A stretch of DNA of 64,000 nucleotides from Nocardia africana NBRC 100379 (lineage in GTDB: Bacteria; Actinomycetota; Actinomycetes; Mycobacteriales; Mycobacteriaceae): the NCBI RefSeq assembly GCF_001612635.1, contig NZ_BDAV01000014.1:62001-126000 (forward strand). The letters are read 5' to 3'. The notes under the pieces are model-generated. The model saw only the letters and a list, made by a program, of their open reading frames with translations, was not told the origin of the DNA and ran no database searches. Positions within the stretch are counted from its first letter, which is position 1, and every line of letters begins with the position of its first letter. The position numbers and the translations under genes are program-made. This document shows, one piece after another, positions 26,290 through 36,769 of this stretch.

Positions 26290-28677
26290 TTGCCCGACCG
26301 CCTCACCGAGGATCGCCCCGCCGCCGACCGCGCCGCCGAACTGGAACGGGAGCAGAGCTATCTCACCCTGCTGTATCAGCGGCTCGACGGTATGCGCGAA
26401 TACGCCCAGCGCCGGCTTCGGACGGTGCTGCTGGAAACGGGCGGCACCCCGCAGGCCCGCAGCGAGCGCGAATCGTTCACCCAGCTCTACTCCGAGGACC
26501 TGGCCAAATACGACGCCGCCGAGAACGGGCTGTGCTTCGGCCGGATCGATCTGTCCGCCGGGAACACCGAGGACACCGGCGACGCGAGCGCCGAGGGCGA
26601 GTACCGCTACATCGGCCGCCTCGGCATCCTCGACGAGGACGACGACTACAACACCCTGCTCCTGGACTGGCGGGCCCCGCTGGCCCGCCCGTTCTACCTC
26701 GCCACGACCGCTGCCCCCGACGGCGTGACCCGTCGCCGCCACATCCGCTCGCGCAATCGCACCGTGACCGGTATCAGCGATGAATACCTCGATCTGGAGA
26801 TGGCGCGACAAGCCGGCGCGATCGACTCCGACGACGGCGGTGTCGGCAGTGAGAGCGCCCTGCTCACCGCCTTGAACGCGGCGCGCACCGGCCATATGAC
26901 CGACATCGTCGAAACGATCCAGAGCGAGCAGGACGCCATCATCCGCTCCGAGCACCGCAGCGTCCTGGTGGTGCAGGGCGGTCCGGGTACCGGGAAGACC
27001 GCGGTCGCGCTGCATCGTGCGGCGTATCTGCTCTACACCTACCGCCAGCAGCTCGACAAGGCCGGCGTGCTGATCATCGGCCCCAACTCCACCTTCCTCG
27101 ACTACATCGGCCAGGTACTGCCGTCGCTGGGCGAGACCGGCGTGCTGCTGTCCACGATCGGCAATCTGTATCCGGGAGTCGACGCGACACTGGAGGATTC
27201 GCTGCGCGCGGGCGAACTCAAAGGTTCGCTCGACATGATCGATGTGCTGAAGAAGGCGGTGCGCGACCGGCAGGAGGTGCCGCGCGACCCGGTCCGCCTC
27301 GACTTCGACGGGTACGAGCTGACGCTGGATCGCAAGATCGCCACCCGTGCCCGCGGCCGGGCGCGCTCCTCGCGCCGCCCGCACAACCTCGCCCGCCCGA
27401 TCTTCGCCGCCTCGGTGGTCGACGCGCTGACCGACCAGCTGGCACAGATCATCGGCAAGGACCAGTTCGCCGAGACCGTCGACGAGGCGGATGCCGCCGC
27501 GGGCCGGCGCCCGTCGGGCTCCGGGCGCAATCTGCTGAGCCAGGCCGACCTCACCGAGATTCGCGACGAGATGCGCGCCGACGCCGGCATTCAGCGCGCC
27601 ATCGCGCAGTTGTGGCCGATTCTGACGCCGCAGCAGGTGCTCGCCGACCTCTGGGCCGAGCCCGAACGGCTGGCGCATGCCGCGGACCGCCTCAGTGCCG
27701 AGGACCGCAAGGAGCTGTTCCGCGCGCTCGACCCGGCGCGCGGGCCCGCCTTCGCGGCCGCGGACGCGCCGCTGCTCGACGAGCTGGCCGAACTCCTGGG
27801 CATCGACGACGCGGAGGAGCGGGAACGCTCGCGGCGGCGGTGGCGCGCACAGCTGGCCGAGGCGCAGGAGGCACTCGACATCCTGACCGGTTCGGCGCCA
27901 CAGGATCTCGAGGACGATCTGGATCCGGAAATCCTCATGGCCTACGACCTGATCGACGCCGGGCAGCTCGCCGAACGCCAGCACGTGCGCAACCGCCAGA
28001 CGACCGCCGAGCGGGCGGCCGGCGATCGGAGCTGGACCTACGGACACGTGATCATCGACGAGGCCCAGGAACTGTCGGAGATGGCGTGGCGAATGGTGAT
28101 GCGGCGCATCCCGAATCGCTGGGTGACGGTGGTCGGCGACGTCGCGCAGACCGGAGATCCGGCGGGCGCCTCGTCCTGGCAGCGAATGCTGGAACCCTAT
28201 GTCGCACAGCGCTGGAAGCTCACGGAGCTGACGGTCAACTATCGGACGCCCGCCGAGATCATGGCGGTGGCCGCCGATGTGCTGGCGGCGATCGATCCGG
28301 AGGCGACCATTCCCCGATCCGTGCGGGAATCCGGCTTTCCGCCCCGGGCCGTGCAGGTCGCGGCCGGCGGCTCGCTGGCCGCGGTCACCGAACTCGTCGC
28401 CGCCGAGGCGGACAAGCCGGGAATCACCGCCGTGCTCGCCCCGCATGCGACGGTGAGCGAATTCGCCTCGCTGGCGGGCGATTCCGTGCAGGTGCTGACG
28501 GTGGCGGAGGTGAAGGGCCTGGAGTTCGACGCGGTCGTGCTGGTGGAACCGCAGACCATCCTGGACGAGTCGCCGCGCGGACTCAACGATCTCTACGTGG
28601 CGCTCACCCGTGCCACCCAGCGATTATCGGTGGTCCACACCGGCGCACTGCCCGAGGTCCTCGGCGCGTTGCGCTGA
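26290..28677 (+). CDS. HelD/HelR-like RNA polymerase-recycling ATPase
   Basis: 795 residues from TTG 26290, chosen because AAGGAG lies seven bases upstream. The N-terminal helical arm (residues ~1-70, RAAELEREQSYLTLLYQRLDGMREYAQ) is typical of HelD. It is followed by a UvrD-like 1A domain with Walker A QGGPGTGKTAVALHRAAYLL (residues ~229-248), Walker B HVIIDEAQELSEM, motif GDVAQTGD, and 2A motifs VAEVKGLEFDAVVLVEP and DLYVALTRATQRL. Such proteins pry stalled RNA polymerase from DNA. The HelR group also protects against rifamycins. Whether this one does so is not shown by sequence. Confidence 0.9.
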   Translation: MPDRLTEDRPAADRAAELEREQSYLTLLYQRLDGMREYAQRRLRTVLLETGGTPQARSERESFTQLYSEDLAKYDAAENGLCFGRIDLSAGNTEDTGDASAEGEYRYIGRLGILDEDDDYNTLLLDWRAPLARPFYLATTAAPDGVTRRRHIRSRNRTVTGISDEYLDLEMARQAGAIDSDDGGVGSESALLTALNAARTGHMTDIVETIQSEQDAIIRSEHRSVLVVQGGPGTGKTAVALHRAAYLLYTYRQQLDKAGVLIIGPNSTFLDYIGQVLPSLGETGVLLSTIGNLYPGVDATLEDSLRAGELKGSLDMIDVLKKAVRDRQEVPRDPVRLDFDGYELTLDRKIATRARGRARSSRRPHNLARPIFAASVVDALTDQLAQIIGKDQFAETVDEADAAAGRRPSGSGRNLLSQADLTEIRDEMRADAGIQRAIAQLWPILTPQQVLADLWAEPERLAHAADRLSAEDRKELFRALDPARGPAFAAADAPLLDELAELLGIDDAEERERSRRRWRAQLAEAQEALDILTGSAPQDLEDDLDPEILMAYDLIDAGQLAERQHVRNRQTTAERAAGDRSWTYGHVIIDEAQELSEMAWRMVMRRIPNRWVTVVGDVAQTGDPAGASSWQRMLEPYVAQRWKLTELTVNYRTPAEIMAVAADVLAAIDPEATIPRSVRESGFPPRAVQVAAGGSLAAVTELVAAEADKPGITAVLAPHATVSEFASLAGDSVQVLTVAEVKGLEFDAVVLVEPQTILDESPRGLNDLYVALTRATQRLSVVHTGALPEVLGALR

Positions 28678-28704
28678 GGCCCCGGGCGGCAGGCCGGGCG
28701 AAGG

Positions 28705-29157
28705 TCAGCGGACGGTGTGCACGATCAGGACGTCGCTGCGCGACTTGCGGGCGACATCGGAGGGCACCGAGCCGAGCAGGCGCCCGGCCAGGGTGTTGAG
28801 GCCGCGGTTACCGACGACCAGCAGATCGGCCTCCACCTCCTTGACCAGATTCAGCAGCGACTCGACGGGTTCGCCGACGACGGCCCGCTCCACGACGTTG
28901 GTCGCGCCGGCGGCGACGGCCTTGTCCCGCGCGACCCGCAGGATCTCGTTGGTGGGGGCCGAGCCGCGCACCTGGTAGGCCTCGTCCTTGAGGACATCGG
29001 CCGCAGCGGCCACATCGCGGTCGTCGGTCGGGTAGTACGCGCATGCGACGTACAGGGTGGCGCCCGCGTCGCCGGCCAGCGCGGCAGCCTTCTCGACAGC
29101 GACATACGACGAATCCGAGCCATCGGTACCGACGACAATGGACCGGTAGGCGGTCAT
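28705..29157 (-). CDS. universal stress protein (UspA family)
   Basis: 150 residues from the ATG at 29157, behind TTTGGAGGAAAG. YRSIVVGTDGSDSSYVAVEKAAALA opens the Usp fold. The ATP-binding signature is GNRGLNTLAGRLLGSVPSDVARKS (G-x2-G-x9-G-S). Single-domain ATP-binding Usps accumulate in stress and non-growing cells. Its position between uvrA and uvrB matches TB15.3 (Rv1636) of M. tuberculosis, a cAMP-binding Usp. Cyclic-AMP binding here is inference. Confidence 0.93.
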   Translation of the reverse strand: MTAYRSIVVGTDGSDSSYVAVEKAAALAGDAGATLYVACAYYPTDDRDVAAAADVLKDEAYQVRGSAPTNEILRVARDKAVAAGATNVVERAVVGEPVESLLNLVKEVEADLLVVGNRGLNTLAGRLLGSVPSDVARKSRSDVLIVHTVR

Positions 29158-29594
29158 CTTTCCTCCAAACGTACAAGTGGGCGGATGCCTGCGCGCAATT
29201 CCGGAGCAGAAACCCGCGCGGGGCAACTGCGCTAGACCATAACCGTTATCGTGCCGGAATCATCGACAATCGCAATACATCACATCGGTGCGCCCCGCGA
29301 TCCTCAGACCACATTGGCCGCCCGGATGGCCACGCGACCCGTCTCACCAGCGCGGATCCCGACCGCGGCCACCTCTCGCTGCGACCGTCGTCGCAGTGGC
29401 GAACCCGCTTGTGGCCCTGGGATTTTCGTCACAGATGGGCATTCCCCAATTGCGCGGACCGCGATTGCGCGGAGGCACAGACGCCACCCCGGCGGGATCG
29501 TGAGAACTCACAATTCGCGGCGGCGGGAAACCGTTCCGGCGCTTACCGGATATGTGAGGCGATAAACGAAAAGCGGAATGCGGCCGTTCCGCGA
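29158..29594. other. intergenic region, no gene seen
   Basis: 437 bases between the usp start and the DoxX gene end. Short open frames occur on both strands, but none has a ribosome-binding site or coding character. It should contain the usp promoter. No clear palindrome of the DosR type was found. Confidence 0.5.
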
Positions 29595-30011
29595 TCACCC
29601 GAGGTGGAATAGCGGCCCGGTGATTGTGGCGCCGAGATCGTCGACATGAGCGAAGAAGGCGAACAGCATGAGCGACGCACCGGCCAATGCCAGATCCTTG
29701 TTGAAATGAATCATCTCGCCCTGTTTGGCCTGAGCATCGGATTCCTTCCAGAAGGGATGCATGAGAAATGCGGTCGGCAGCAGGAATACGAACAGCAGCA
29801 GCGACCCCAGATCTGCCCACACCCCGAGGAGCACGCTCAAGGCCCCGAGCAGCAGGACGACCCCCGAACCCAGCACCGCCCCCTTCGCCATCGGAACACC
29901 CTTGCTGCGGGCGTAGCCGGTCATCGCATCGGCCTGGGTGAGATGCCCGATCGCCGAACTCGCGAACAATATGACGAACAGAATGCGCCCGATCAGCACC
30001 AGAACACTCAT
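29595..30011 (-). CDS. DoxX-family membrane protein
   Basis: 138 residues from the ATG at 30011 (MSVLVLIGRILFVILFASSAIGHL), behind GAGGAG. Four predicted transmembrane helices are seen: ~1-22, ~47-66, ~70-88 (LGSLLLFVFLLPTAFLMHPFW) and ~105-125. The DoxX/SURF4 family comprises small inner-membrane proteins. Some are linked to thiosulfate oxidation or, in mycobacteria, to a membrane oxidoreductase complex. It lies 104 bases downstream of an AraC regulator on the same strand. The precise role is unknown. Confidence 0.85.
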   Translation of the reverse strand: MSVLVLIGRILFVILFASSAIGHLTQADAMTGYARSKGVPMAKGAVLGSGVVLLLGALSVLLGVWADLGSLLLFVFLLPTAFLMHPFWKESDAQAKQGEMIHFNKDLALAGASLMLFAFFAHVDDLGATITGPLFHLG

Positions 30012-30115
30012 CGCCAACTCCTCTGTCGGCCGGCGGCACCGCCGCCGGGCTGGTAGTACAGCATTCAACTACTTATGTGTTCGGTTATTCCCGGAACCGG
30101 TTCGGCCGAAACGAA

Positions 30116-31021
30116 TCAGCGATCCGGCGCCGAGTCCCGCGGTGACGCGTGGTGTGACAGTAGCGACGCGCGCGCGTATTCCAGCGGCGCCATTCCGATC
30201 TCGTTCGCGAATTCGCGACTGAAATGGGCCTGGTCGAAATAGCCGAGTTCCAGGGCCAGGGTCGCCAGATCGTCGGTGCGGCCCTGTGCCAGCAGTTGTG
30301 CGCCGTCCTGCAGGCGGTAGCGGCGCAGCACCCACTTCGGGCCCGCTCCGACGTAGCGGCGGAACAGGCGTTGCAGGGTGCGAATCGGGATATCGAAACG
30401 GGCGGTGACCTGGTCGACGCGGGTCAGGTCGGGATCGCCCTCCATCGCGGCGATGATTCGCAGCACCAGCCGGTAATTGTCGTCGGGCGTACGGCGGCGC
30501 GCGGCACGGGCGAAGTAGGCGTCGACGATGTCGCGGCGCTCGTCGGCGCTGCCGGCCGCCAGCACGCGTTCGGTCAGGCCCGCGGCCTCGGGCAACACCC
30601 CGGTCAGTTCGATCGCGGTATCGCGCAGCGCTCCCACATCGATCCCGGTGAAGGCGCCGAAGCCGCCGGGACGGAACTTCGCCGCGAAGGTCTCGCCCTC
30701 CCCCACCAGTTCGCGGACGAATTTGCCGGTGGACACGCCGTTGACGAACCCGCCGGTGCGGGTGGCGGACCGCTCGAAGCTGACGTTGATCGAGGGAAAG
30801 GGCAGCACCTGCGCCCGATAGGGCGGCCGGCCGCGCAGATCCCAGGAGACCGACCAATACCATTCGACGAATTCGGCGGTCTGCGGACCGGCCGGCAACC
30901 GGATCAGCCGGCGGTGGCGCGCCTGCTCACGGGGATGCAGGATGCCCTTCGTCACTTCCGGCGGAGGAACCGGAACCGGATGCAGCGCAGCGCCTTTCGC
31001 GCGCGCGTCAGCGGCCGGCAC
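30116..31021 (-). CDS. AraC-family transcriptional regulator
   Basis: 301 residues. The N-terminal domain (AEFVEWYWSVSWDLRG, then PSINVSFE) is the cupin-like sensor common in AraC proteins of actinobacteria. The C-terminal double helix-turn-helix runs from DLTRVDQVTARFDIPIRTLQRLF through LATLALELGYFDQAHFSREFANEIGMAP to the end (residues ~185-285). It probably activates or represses the DoxX gene behind it, or the divergent VOC gene 76 bases away. The effector is unknown. Confidence 0.9.
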   Translation of the reverse strand: MPAADARAKGAALHPVPVPPPEVTKGILHPREQARHRRLIRLPAGPQTAEFVEWYWSVSWDLRGRPPYRAQVLPFPSINVSFERSATRTGGFVNGVSTGKFVRELVGEGETFAAKFRPGGFGAFTGIDVGALRDTAIELTGVLPEAAGLTERVLAAGSADERRDIVDAYFARAARRRTPDDNYRLVLRIIAAMEGDPDLTRVDQVTARFDIPIRTLQRLFRRYVGAGPKWVLRRYRLQDGAQLLAQGRTDDLATLALELGYFDQAHFSREFANEIGMAPLEYARASLLSHHASPRDSAPDR

Positions 31022-31097
31022 GGCCCGTCTCCCGTCGCGGACGAGACTGTCGCTTTCTTACAAGATCTCCTCCCCGCGATGGCCGAGAGTTGTTCCT

Positions 31098-31568
31098 ATG
31101 AGCAACGACGTCAATCCCATTCCCGAGGGTTACCACTCCATCAACTGCTTCCTGGCCGTACCCGACGGCAACAAGGCCATCGAGTTCTACTCCGCGGTCT
31201 TCGGCGCGAAGGTGCTCAGCCGCAACGACCTTCCCGACGGGCAACCGGCGCACGCCGAACTGTCGATCGGCGATTCCACCATCCAGATGGGTATGCCCAT
31301 CCCCGAACACGGGGTGCGCGCACCCGAATCGGACTGGGTGCACACCAGCATCGTGCACTACTGCCCCGATGTCGACGCGGTCGTCGCCCGCGCCGCCGAA
31401 CACGGCGCCGCCCGGGTCGAGGAGCCGCAGACGTTCGTCACCGGCGACCGCTACGGGCTGGTGATGGATCCGTTCGGACATCGCTGGGTGGTCATGACCC
31501 GGGTCGAGGACGTCTCGCGCGAGGAGGGCGAGCGCCGGGTCAACGAGTGGATGGCCACGCAGAGCTGA
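31098..31568 (+). CDS. VOC-family (glyoxalase/PhnB-like) protein
   Basis: 156 residues from the ATG at 31098. It contains two beta-alpha-beta-beta-beta modules: YHSINCFLAVPDGNKAIEFYSAVFGAKVL and WVHTSIVHYCPDVDAVVARAAEHGA, with FVTGDRYGLVMDPFGHRWVVMTR near the end. The PhnB-like subgroup usually lacks a defined substrate. Members may be metal-dependent isomerases, dioxygenases or binding proteins. It is divergent from the AraC regulator. Confidence 0.87.
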   Translation: MSNDVNPIPEGYHSINCFLAVPDGNKAIEFYSAVFGAKVLSRNDLPDGQPAHAELSIGDSTIQMGMPIPEHGVRAPESDWVHTSIVHYCPDVDAVVARAAEHGAARVEEPQTFVTGDRYGLVMDPFGHRWVVMTRVEDVSREEGERRVNEWMATQS

Positions 31569-31581
31569 CGCGGGCCGCGCG

Positions 31582-31606
31582 GGTGCCCCGGTCCGGCCGG
31601 GGCACC
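31582..31606. terminator. bidirectional terminator hairpin
   Basis: GGTGCCCCGG and its complement form a 10-base stem with a 5-base loop, 14 bases after the VOC gene and before the uvrB end. Confidence 0.7.
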
Positions 31607-31639
31607 GCCGCGTATGCGGGAACGATGCTGTGCGGGAAC

Positions 31640-33823
<2,184 letters not shown>

Positions 33824-33830
33824 GGTCACC

Positions 33831-33853
33831 AGGGTAAGCCGCGGCACCGACAA
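33831..33853 (-). promoter_or_regulatory. RecA-independent DNA-damage promoter of uvrB (PafBC-type)
   Basis: On the minus strand TTGTCGGTG (33853-33845), 8 bases, then TACCCT (33836-33831). All fixed positions of the consensus match. The usual 6-7-base distance from the -10 places transcription start at or one base before the uvrB ATG. Confidence 0.85.
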
Positions 33854-34371
33854 GTTCCGGCGCGGTGACCGCGGGCACAGCCACACCCTCGGTGATCATT
33901 GTCGGCCACGGCCGGATATCGGCGGCAACGGGCCACCGCCGCACTGCTCGGACACCGTCCGGCCGGCGCTACCGACTACACAATTCCCCGCCGACCCGTC
34001 CGGACATTTCCAACAATTCGAAATGCGCGGCTATCTTTCGGCGACCGCGGGCCGAAAACACTATCCTGCACAATAATTCGCCCATTCACCCACCGGGCGT
34101 CCACACTCCCGCCCGCGCGGCCGAAGCGCCGCCGCCGACCATCGCGGCAGGGCTGACCCACGGTTTGCCAGAGCGGTCGGAGCATTGTTCCGGCAACCGA
34201 ACGCGCAAGCAGTGAATCAACCGACCAGATGCCCGAAATGTCCGGTAGCACAAGGCGCCTCGATGATCATGGCACGGCCGAATCCGCCCGAATCCGTGTC
34301 GTTTTCACCCCGCCCGAGGGGGTTGCCCGGGTGTACGCTGATCCGGTCGGAAGTCGAGAAGGGCAAGTGTT
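33854..34371. other. intergenic region upstream of DUF402 genes
   Basis: 518 bases with an AT-richer island around 34000-34085 and no convincing gene. Short open frames lack ribosome-binding sites. The TGTACGCT at 34331-34338 could be an extended -10 for the first DUF402 gene. No repeats were seen. Confidence 0.4.
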
Positions 34372-35004
34372 ATGGCCGGTTTCCTCGCTGAACGTGTCAC
34401 CCGGACTCTGCGCACTGCCGCGCCCAATGGAGTCAGCCCAATGCCGTCGAATCGCAACATTCCGGGCCGAAAAGCACCGATTCCGGTGCCACCAACGGGT
34501 ACGGCACACAGACCGCACGTCGAATATTTCGACATCGCCGATCTCACCAGAACCGATTCCCGCGGTTTCGTCCATTCGGTCGACAGTTATCACGCCGAGC
34601 CGTGGGGACTGTATCTGGTCCGGGCTGCCGATACCCCGCCCTACCGCTACACCGAGACGTGGCTGCTGCCCAGGCAATCGATCCGCGTCACCATGCACCA
34701 TGTCAACGCGGCGCACGATCGCGATCCGATCTACCACATCTATTTCGGCACCTTCGCCAAGATCGAGCCGAAGCGCTGGCGCGCCGAGTACCACTACATC
34801 GACATCGTCGCCCGCAACGGCCACGTCTGCCAGCTGCACGGGGTCGACGAACTGTTCGCCGCGCACGCGGCCGGCTACGTGTCGGCTGAGACGGCTCAGC
34901 AGGCGTTCGAGCACGCCACGGCGGTCGTCGACGGTATCGCGTCGCACGATCACAACTTCGAACGCTGGCTCGCCACCCAGGGCATCACACTGCACTGGCT
35001 GTAA
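34372..35004 (+). CDS. DUF402 domain-containing protein (first paralogue)
   Basis: 210 residues from the ATG at 34372, behind GAGAAGGG. A Pro/Arg-rich N-terminal extension of ~45 residues precedes the DUF402 (FomD-like) domain. That domain runs from HVEYFDIADLTRTDSRGFVHSVDSYHAEPWGLYL through AEYHYIDIVARNGHVCQLHGVDELFAAHAAGYVS. FomD and relatives are metal-dependent nucleotidyl or phospho-hydrolases. Substrate specificity is not evident here. It is a tandem paralogue of the next gene. M. tuberculosis has a single related gene (Rv1632c) next to uvrB. Confidence 0.87.
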   Translation: MAGFLAERVTRTLRTAAPNGVSPMPSNRNIPGRKAPIPVPPTGTAHRPHVEYFDIADLTRTDSRGFVHSVDSYHAEPWGLYLVRAADTPPYRYTETWLLPRQSIRVTMHHVNAAHDRDPIYHIYFGTFAKIEPKRWRAEYHYIDIVARNGHVCQLHGVDELFAAHAAGYVSAETAQQAFEHATAVVDGIASHDHNFERWLATQGITLHWL

Positions 35005-35015
35005 TCGCATCACCG

Positions 35016-35057
35016 CCCGCTCGCGCCGATGATCATCCGAATCGCGGCGCGAGCGGG
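35016..35057 (+). terminator. terminator hairpin between DUF402 paralogues
   Basis: CCCGCTCGCGCCG (35016-35028) pairs perfectly with 35045-35057 around a 16-base loop, and TGTTGTG follows. It separates the two paralogues transcriptionally. Confidence 0.65.
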
Positions 35058-35090
35058 TGTTGTGCGGGCCCCCGGCGGTAGATTCGGGGC

Positions 35091-35615
35091 ATGACGCAGG
35101 GGCATGTGGTCGATCTGCATCGGCCGAAGATCGAGTACTTCGACCTCGCCGGGTCCACCAACACCGATCCGAAGGGCTTCGTGCGGCCGGTCGAGACGTA
35201 TCGGACCGAACCCTGGGGGCTCTACATGGCCCGCACCGCCGATCATCCGGAATTCCACTACCTCGAATCCTGGCTGCTGCCGGAGCTGTCGCTGCGCGCC
35301 ACCGTTTTCCACTTCCGCCCCACGCACCTGCGCGACCAGGACTTCTACCTCGATATCGGCGATTTCGCCGCGGCGGGACCGCAGATGTGGAGGTCGGTCG
35401 ACCACTACCTCGACATCGTGGTCCGCACCGGCCGCGAGGCGCTCCTGCTCGATGTCGACGAGCTCCTGGCCGCCCACGCCGCCGGCTATCTGAGTGCGTC
35501 CGAGGCACAGCAGGCGATCGAGGCCGCCACCACCGCCATCGACGGAATCGCCTCGCACGGACACGATTTCGAAGCCTGGCTGCGCTCCCGAGGTATCACC
35601 CTCGGCTGGCGGTGA
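35091..35615 (+). CDS. DUF402 domain-containing protein (second paralogue)
   Basis: 174 residues beginning MTQGHVVDLHRPKIEYFDLAG. It aligns along its length with the preceding gene product: IEYFDLAGSTNTDPKGFVRPVETYRTEPWGLYMARTADHP, VDHYLDIVVRTGREALLLDVDELLAAHAAGYLS, and the ending DFEAWLRSRGITLGWR against NFERWLATQGITLHWL. It lacks the long N-terminal extension. It shares the DUF402/FomD-like fold, with Asp/Glu/Tyr residues of the presumed metal site. An origin by local duplication is inference. Confidence 0.87.
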   Translation: MTQGHVVDLHRPKIEYFDLAGSTNTDPKGFVRPVETYRTEPWGLYMARTADHPEFHYLESWLLPELSLRATVFHFRPTHLRDQDFYLDIGDFAAAGPQMWRSVDHYLDIVVRTGREALLLDVDELLAAHAAGYLSASEAQQAIEAATTAIDGIASHGHDFEAWLRSRGITLGWR

Positions 35616-35743
35616 GACCCGGCGCCGAGCCCGGTGCGGCAGATGTGGGAACGAGTCGGGCTGCGCCGAACTCTTCTCGGTGGTGGGTCCCCGCCACTAG
35701 GGTCCAGCAAGTCGATCACGTCCCCTCGAGAACCGGGAGAGCC

Positions 35744-36706
35744 ATGGGTGAGTCGTCGTCGTTGCGTCGTGTCGGGAATTCGGGGCTCGCGGTCTCGGTC
35801 GTCGGGCTGGGCACCAACAATTTCGGGATGAAGCTCGATTTCGAGCAGAGCAGGGCGGTGCTGCACGCCGCGCTCGACCACGGCATCACTCTGATCGATA
35901 CCGCCGACTCCTACGGGGAATCGGAACGGCGAATCGGCGAGATCCTGCAGGGCAGACGTGACGATGTCGTGATCGCGACCAAGTTCGGCAACGATGTGCG
36001 CCGCCTCGGCGGAGACAACGGCGAGGACTGGGGGGCGCGTGGCTCACGCCGCTACATCCGCCGCGCGGTCGAACAGTCGCTACGCCGGCTGCGCACGGAC
36101 TGGATCGACCTCTACCAGCTTCATCGCCCGGATCCGGCGACACCGATCGAGGAGACGCTGTCCGCGCTGGACGATCTCGTTCACGAGGGCAAGATCCGGT
36201 ACCTGGGCCATTCGAACTTCACCGGATGGGAGACCGCCGACGCCGAATGGACCGCACGCACCCGCAATCTCGAGCGGTTCATCAGCGCGCAGAACGAATA
36301 CAGCCTGCTGCAGCGCGGAATCGAGGCCGATCTGGTGCCGGCGCTCGAGCACTACGGGATCGGTCTGCTCCCCTACTTCCCCCTGGCGAGCGGTCTGCTC
36401 ACCGGCAAGTACAAACGCGGTGCGCCCGCGCCCGAAGGCAGCAGAATTCAGGCGTGGGGCCGGGAATCCGCCCTCACGGACGCGGCTTTCGACATCGTGG
36501 AACAGCTGGAGGATTTCGCGGCGCAACGATCGATCACCCTGCTCGATGTCGCCATCGGCGGTCTCGCCGCGCAGCCCGCGGTGAGTTCGGTGATTGCCGG
36601 CGCAACCTCACCCGAGCAGGTGGAGGCCAATGTGAGGGCCGGGCAGTGGCAGCCCACCGCCGAGGACCTCGCGGAGATCGACCGGATCACCTCCGCATCG
36701 CACTGA
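35744..36706 (+). CDS. aldo/keto reductase
   Basis: 320 residues from the ATG at 35744, behind GGGAGA. It is an NADPH-dependent AKR TIM barrel with the tetrad Asp in LIDTADSYGESE (Tyr in the same motif), the Lys in VVIATKFGN and the His in YQLHRPDPATPIEE. GLLPYFPLASGLLTGKYKRG is the YajO/Gcy-like segment. The C-terminal SSVIAGATSPEQVEANV binds the cofactor. It probably reduces aldehydes or ketones; the substrate is unknown. Confidence 0.92.
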   Translation: MGESSSLRRVGNSGLAVSVVGLGTNNFGMKLDFEQSRAVLHAALDHGITLIDTADSYGESERRIGEILQGRRDDVVIATKFGNDVRRLGGDNGEDWGARGSRRYIRRAVEQSLRRLRTDWIDLYQLHRPDPATPIEETLSALDDLVHEGKIRYLGHSNFTGWETADAEWTARTRNLERFISAQNEYSLLQRGIEADLVPALEHYGIGLLPYFPLASGLLTGKYKRGAPAPEGSRIQAWGRESALTDAAFDIVEQLEDFAAQRSITLLDVAIGGLAAQPAVSSVIAGATSPEQVEANVRAGQWQPTAEDLAEIDRITSASH

Positions 36707-36715
36707 CAGCGGAGC

Positions 36716-36750
36716 GGGCGCCCGGCGGAATGCCCTCGGCCGGTGCGCCC
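36716..36750. terminator. probable terminator hairpin
   Basis: GGGCGC-CCGGC pairs with GCCGG-T-GCGCCC, with one bulged T and a 12-base loop, between the convergent aldo/keto reductase and coaE genes. Confidence 0.45.
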
Positions 36751-36769
36751 GATCGCGGCAGAGCCTGCG

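Noticed and set aside
29251..29565. 104-codon plus-strand frame in the usp-doxX gap
   Set aside because: No ribosome-binding site, Arg/Pro-rich random composition and several overlapping frames of similar quality.
34185..34391. 68-codon plus-strand frame before the first DUF402 gene
   Set aside because: It overlaps the DUF402 ribosome-binding region and start and has no recognisable features.
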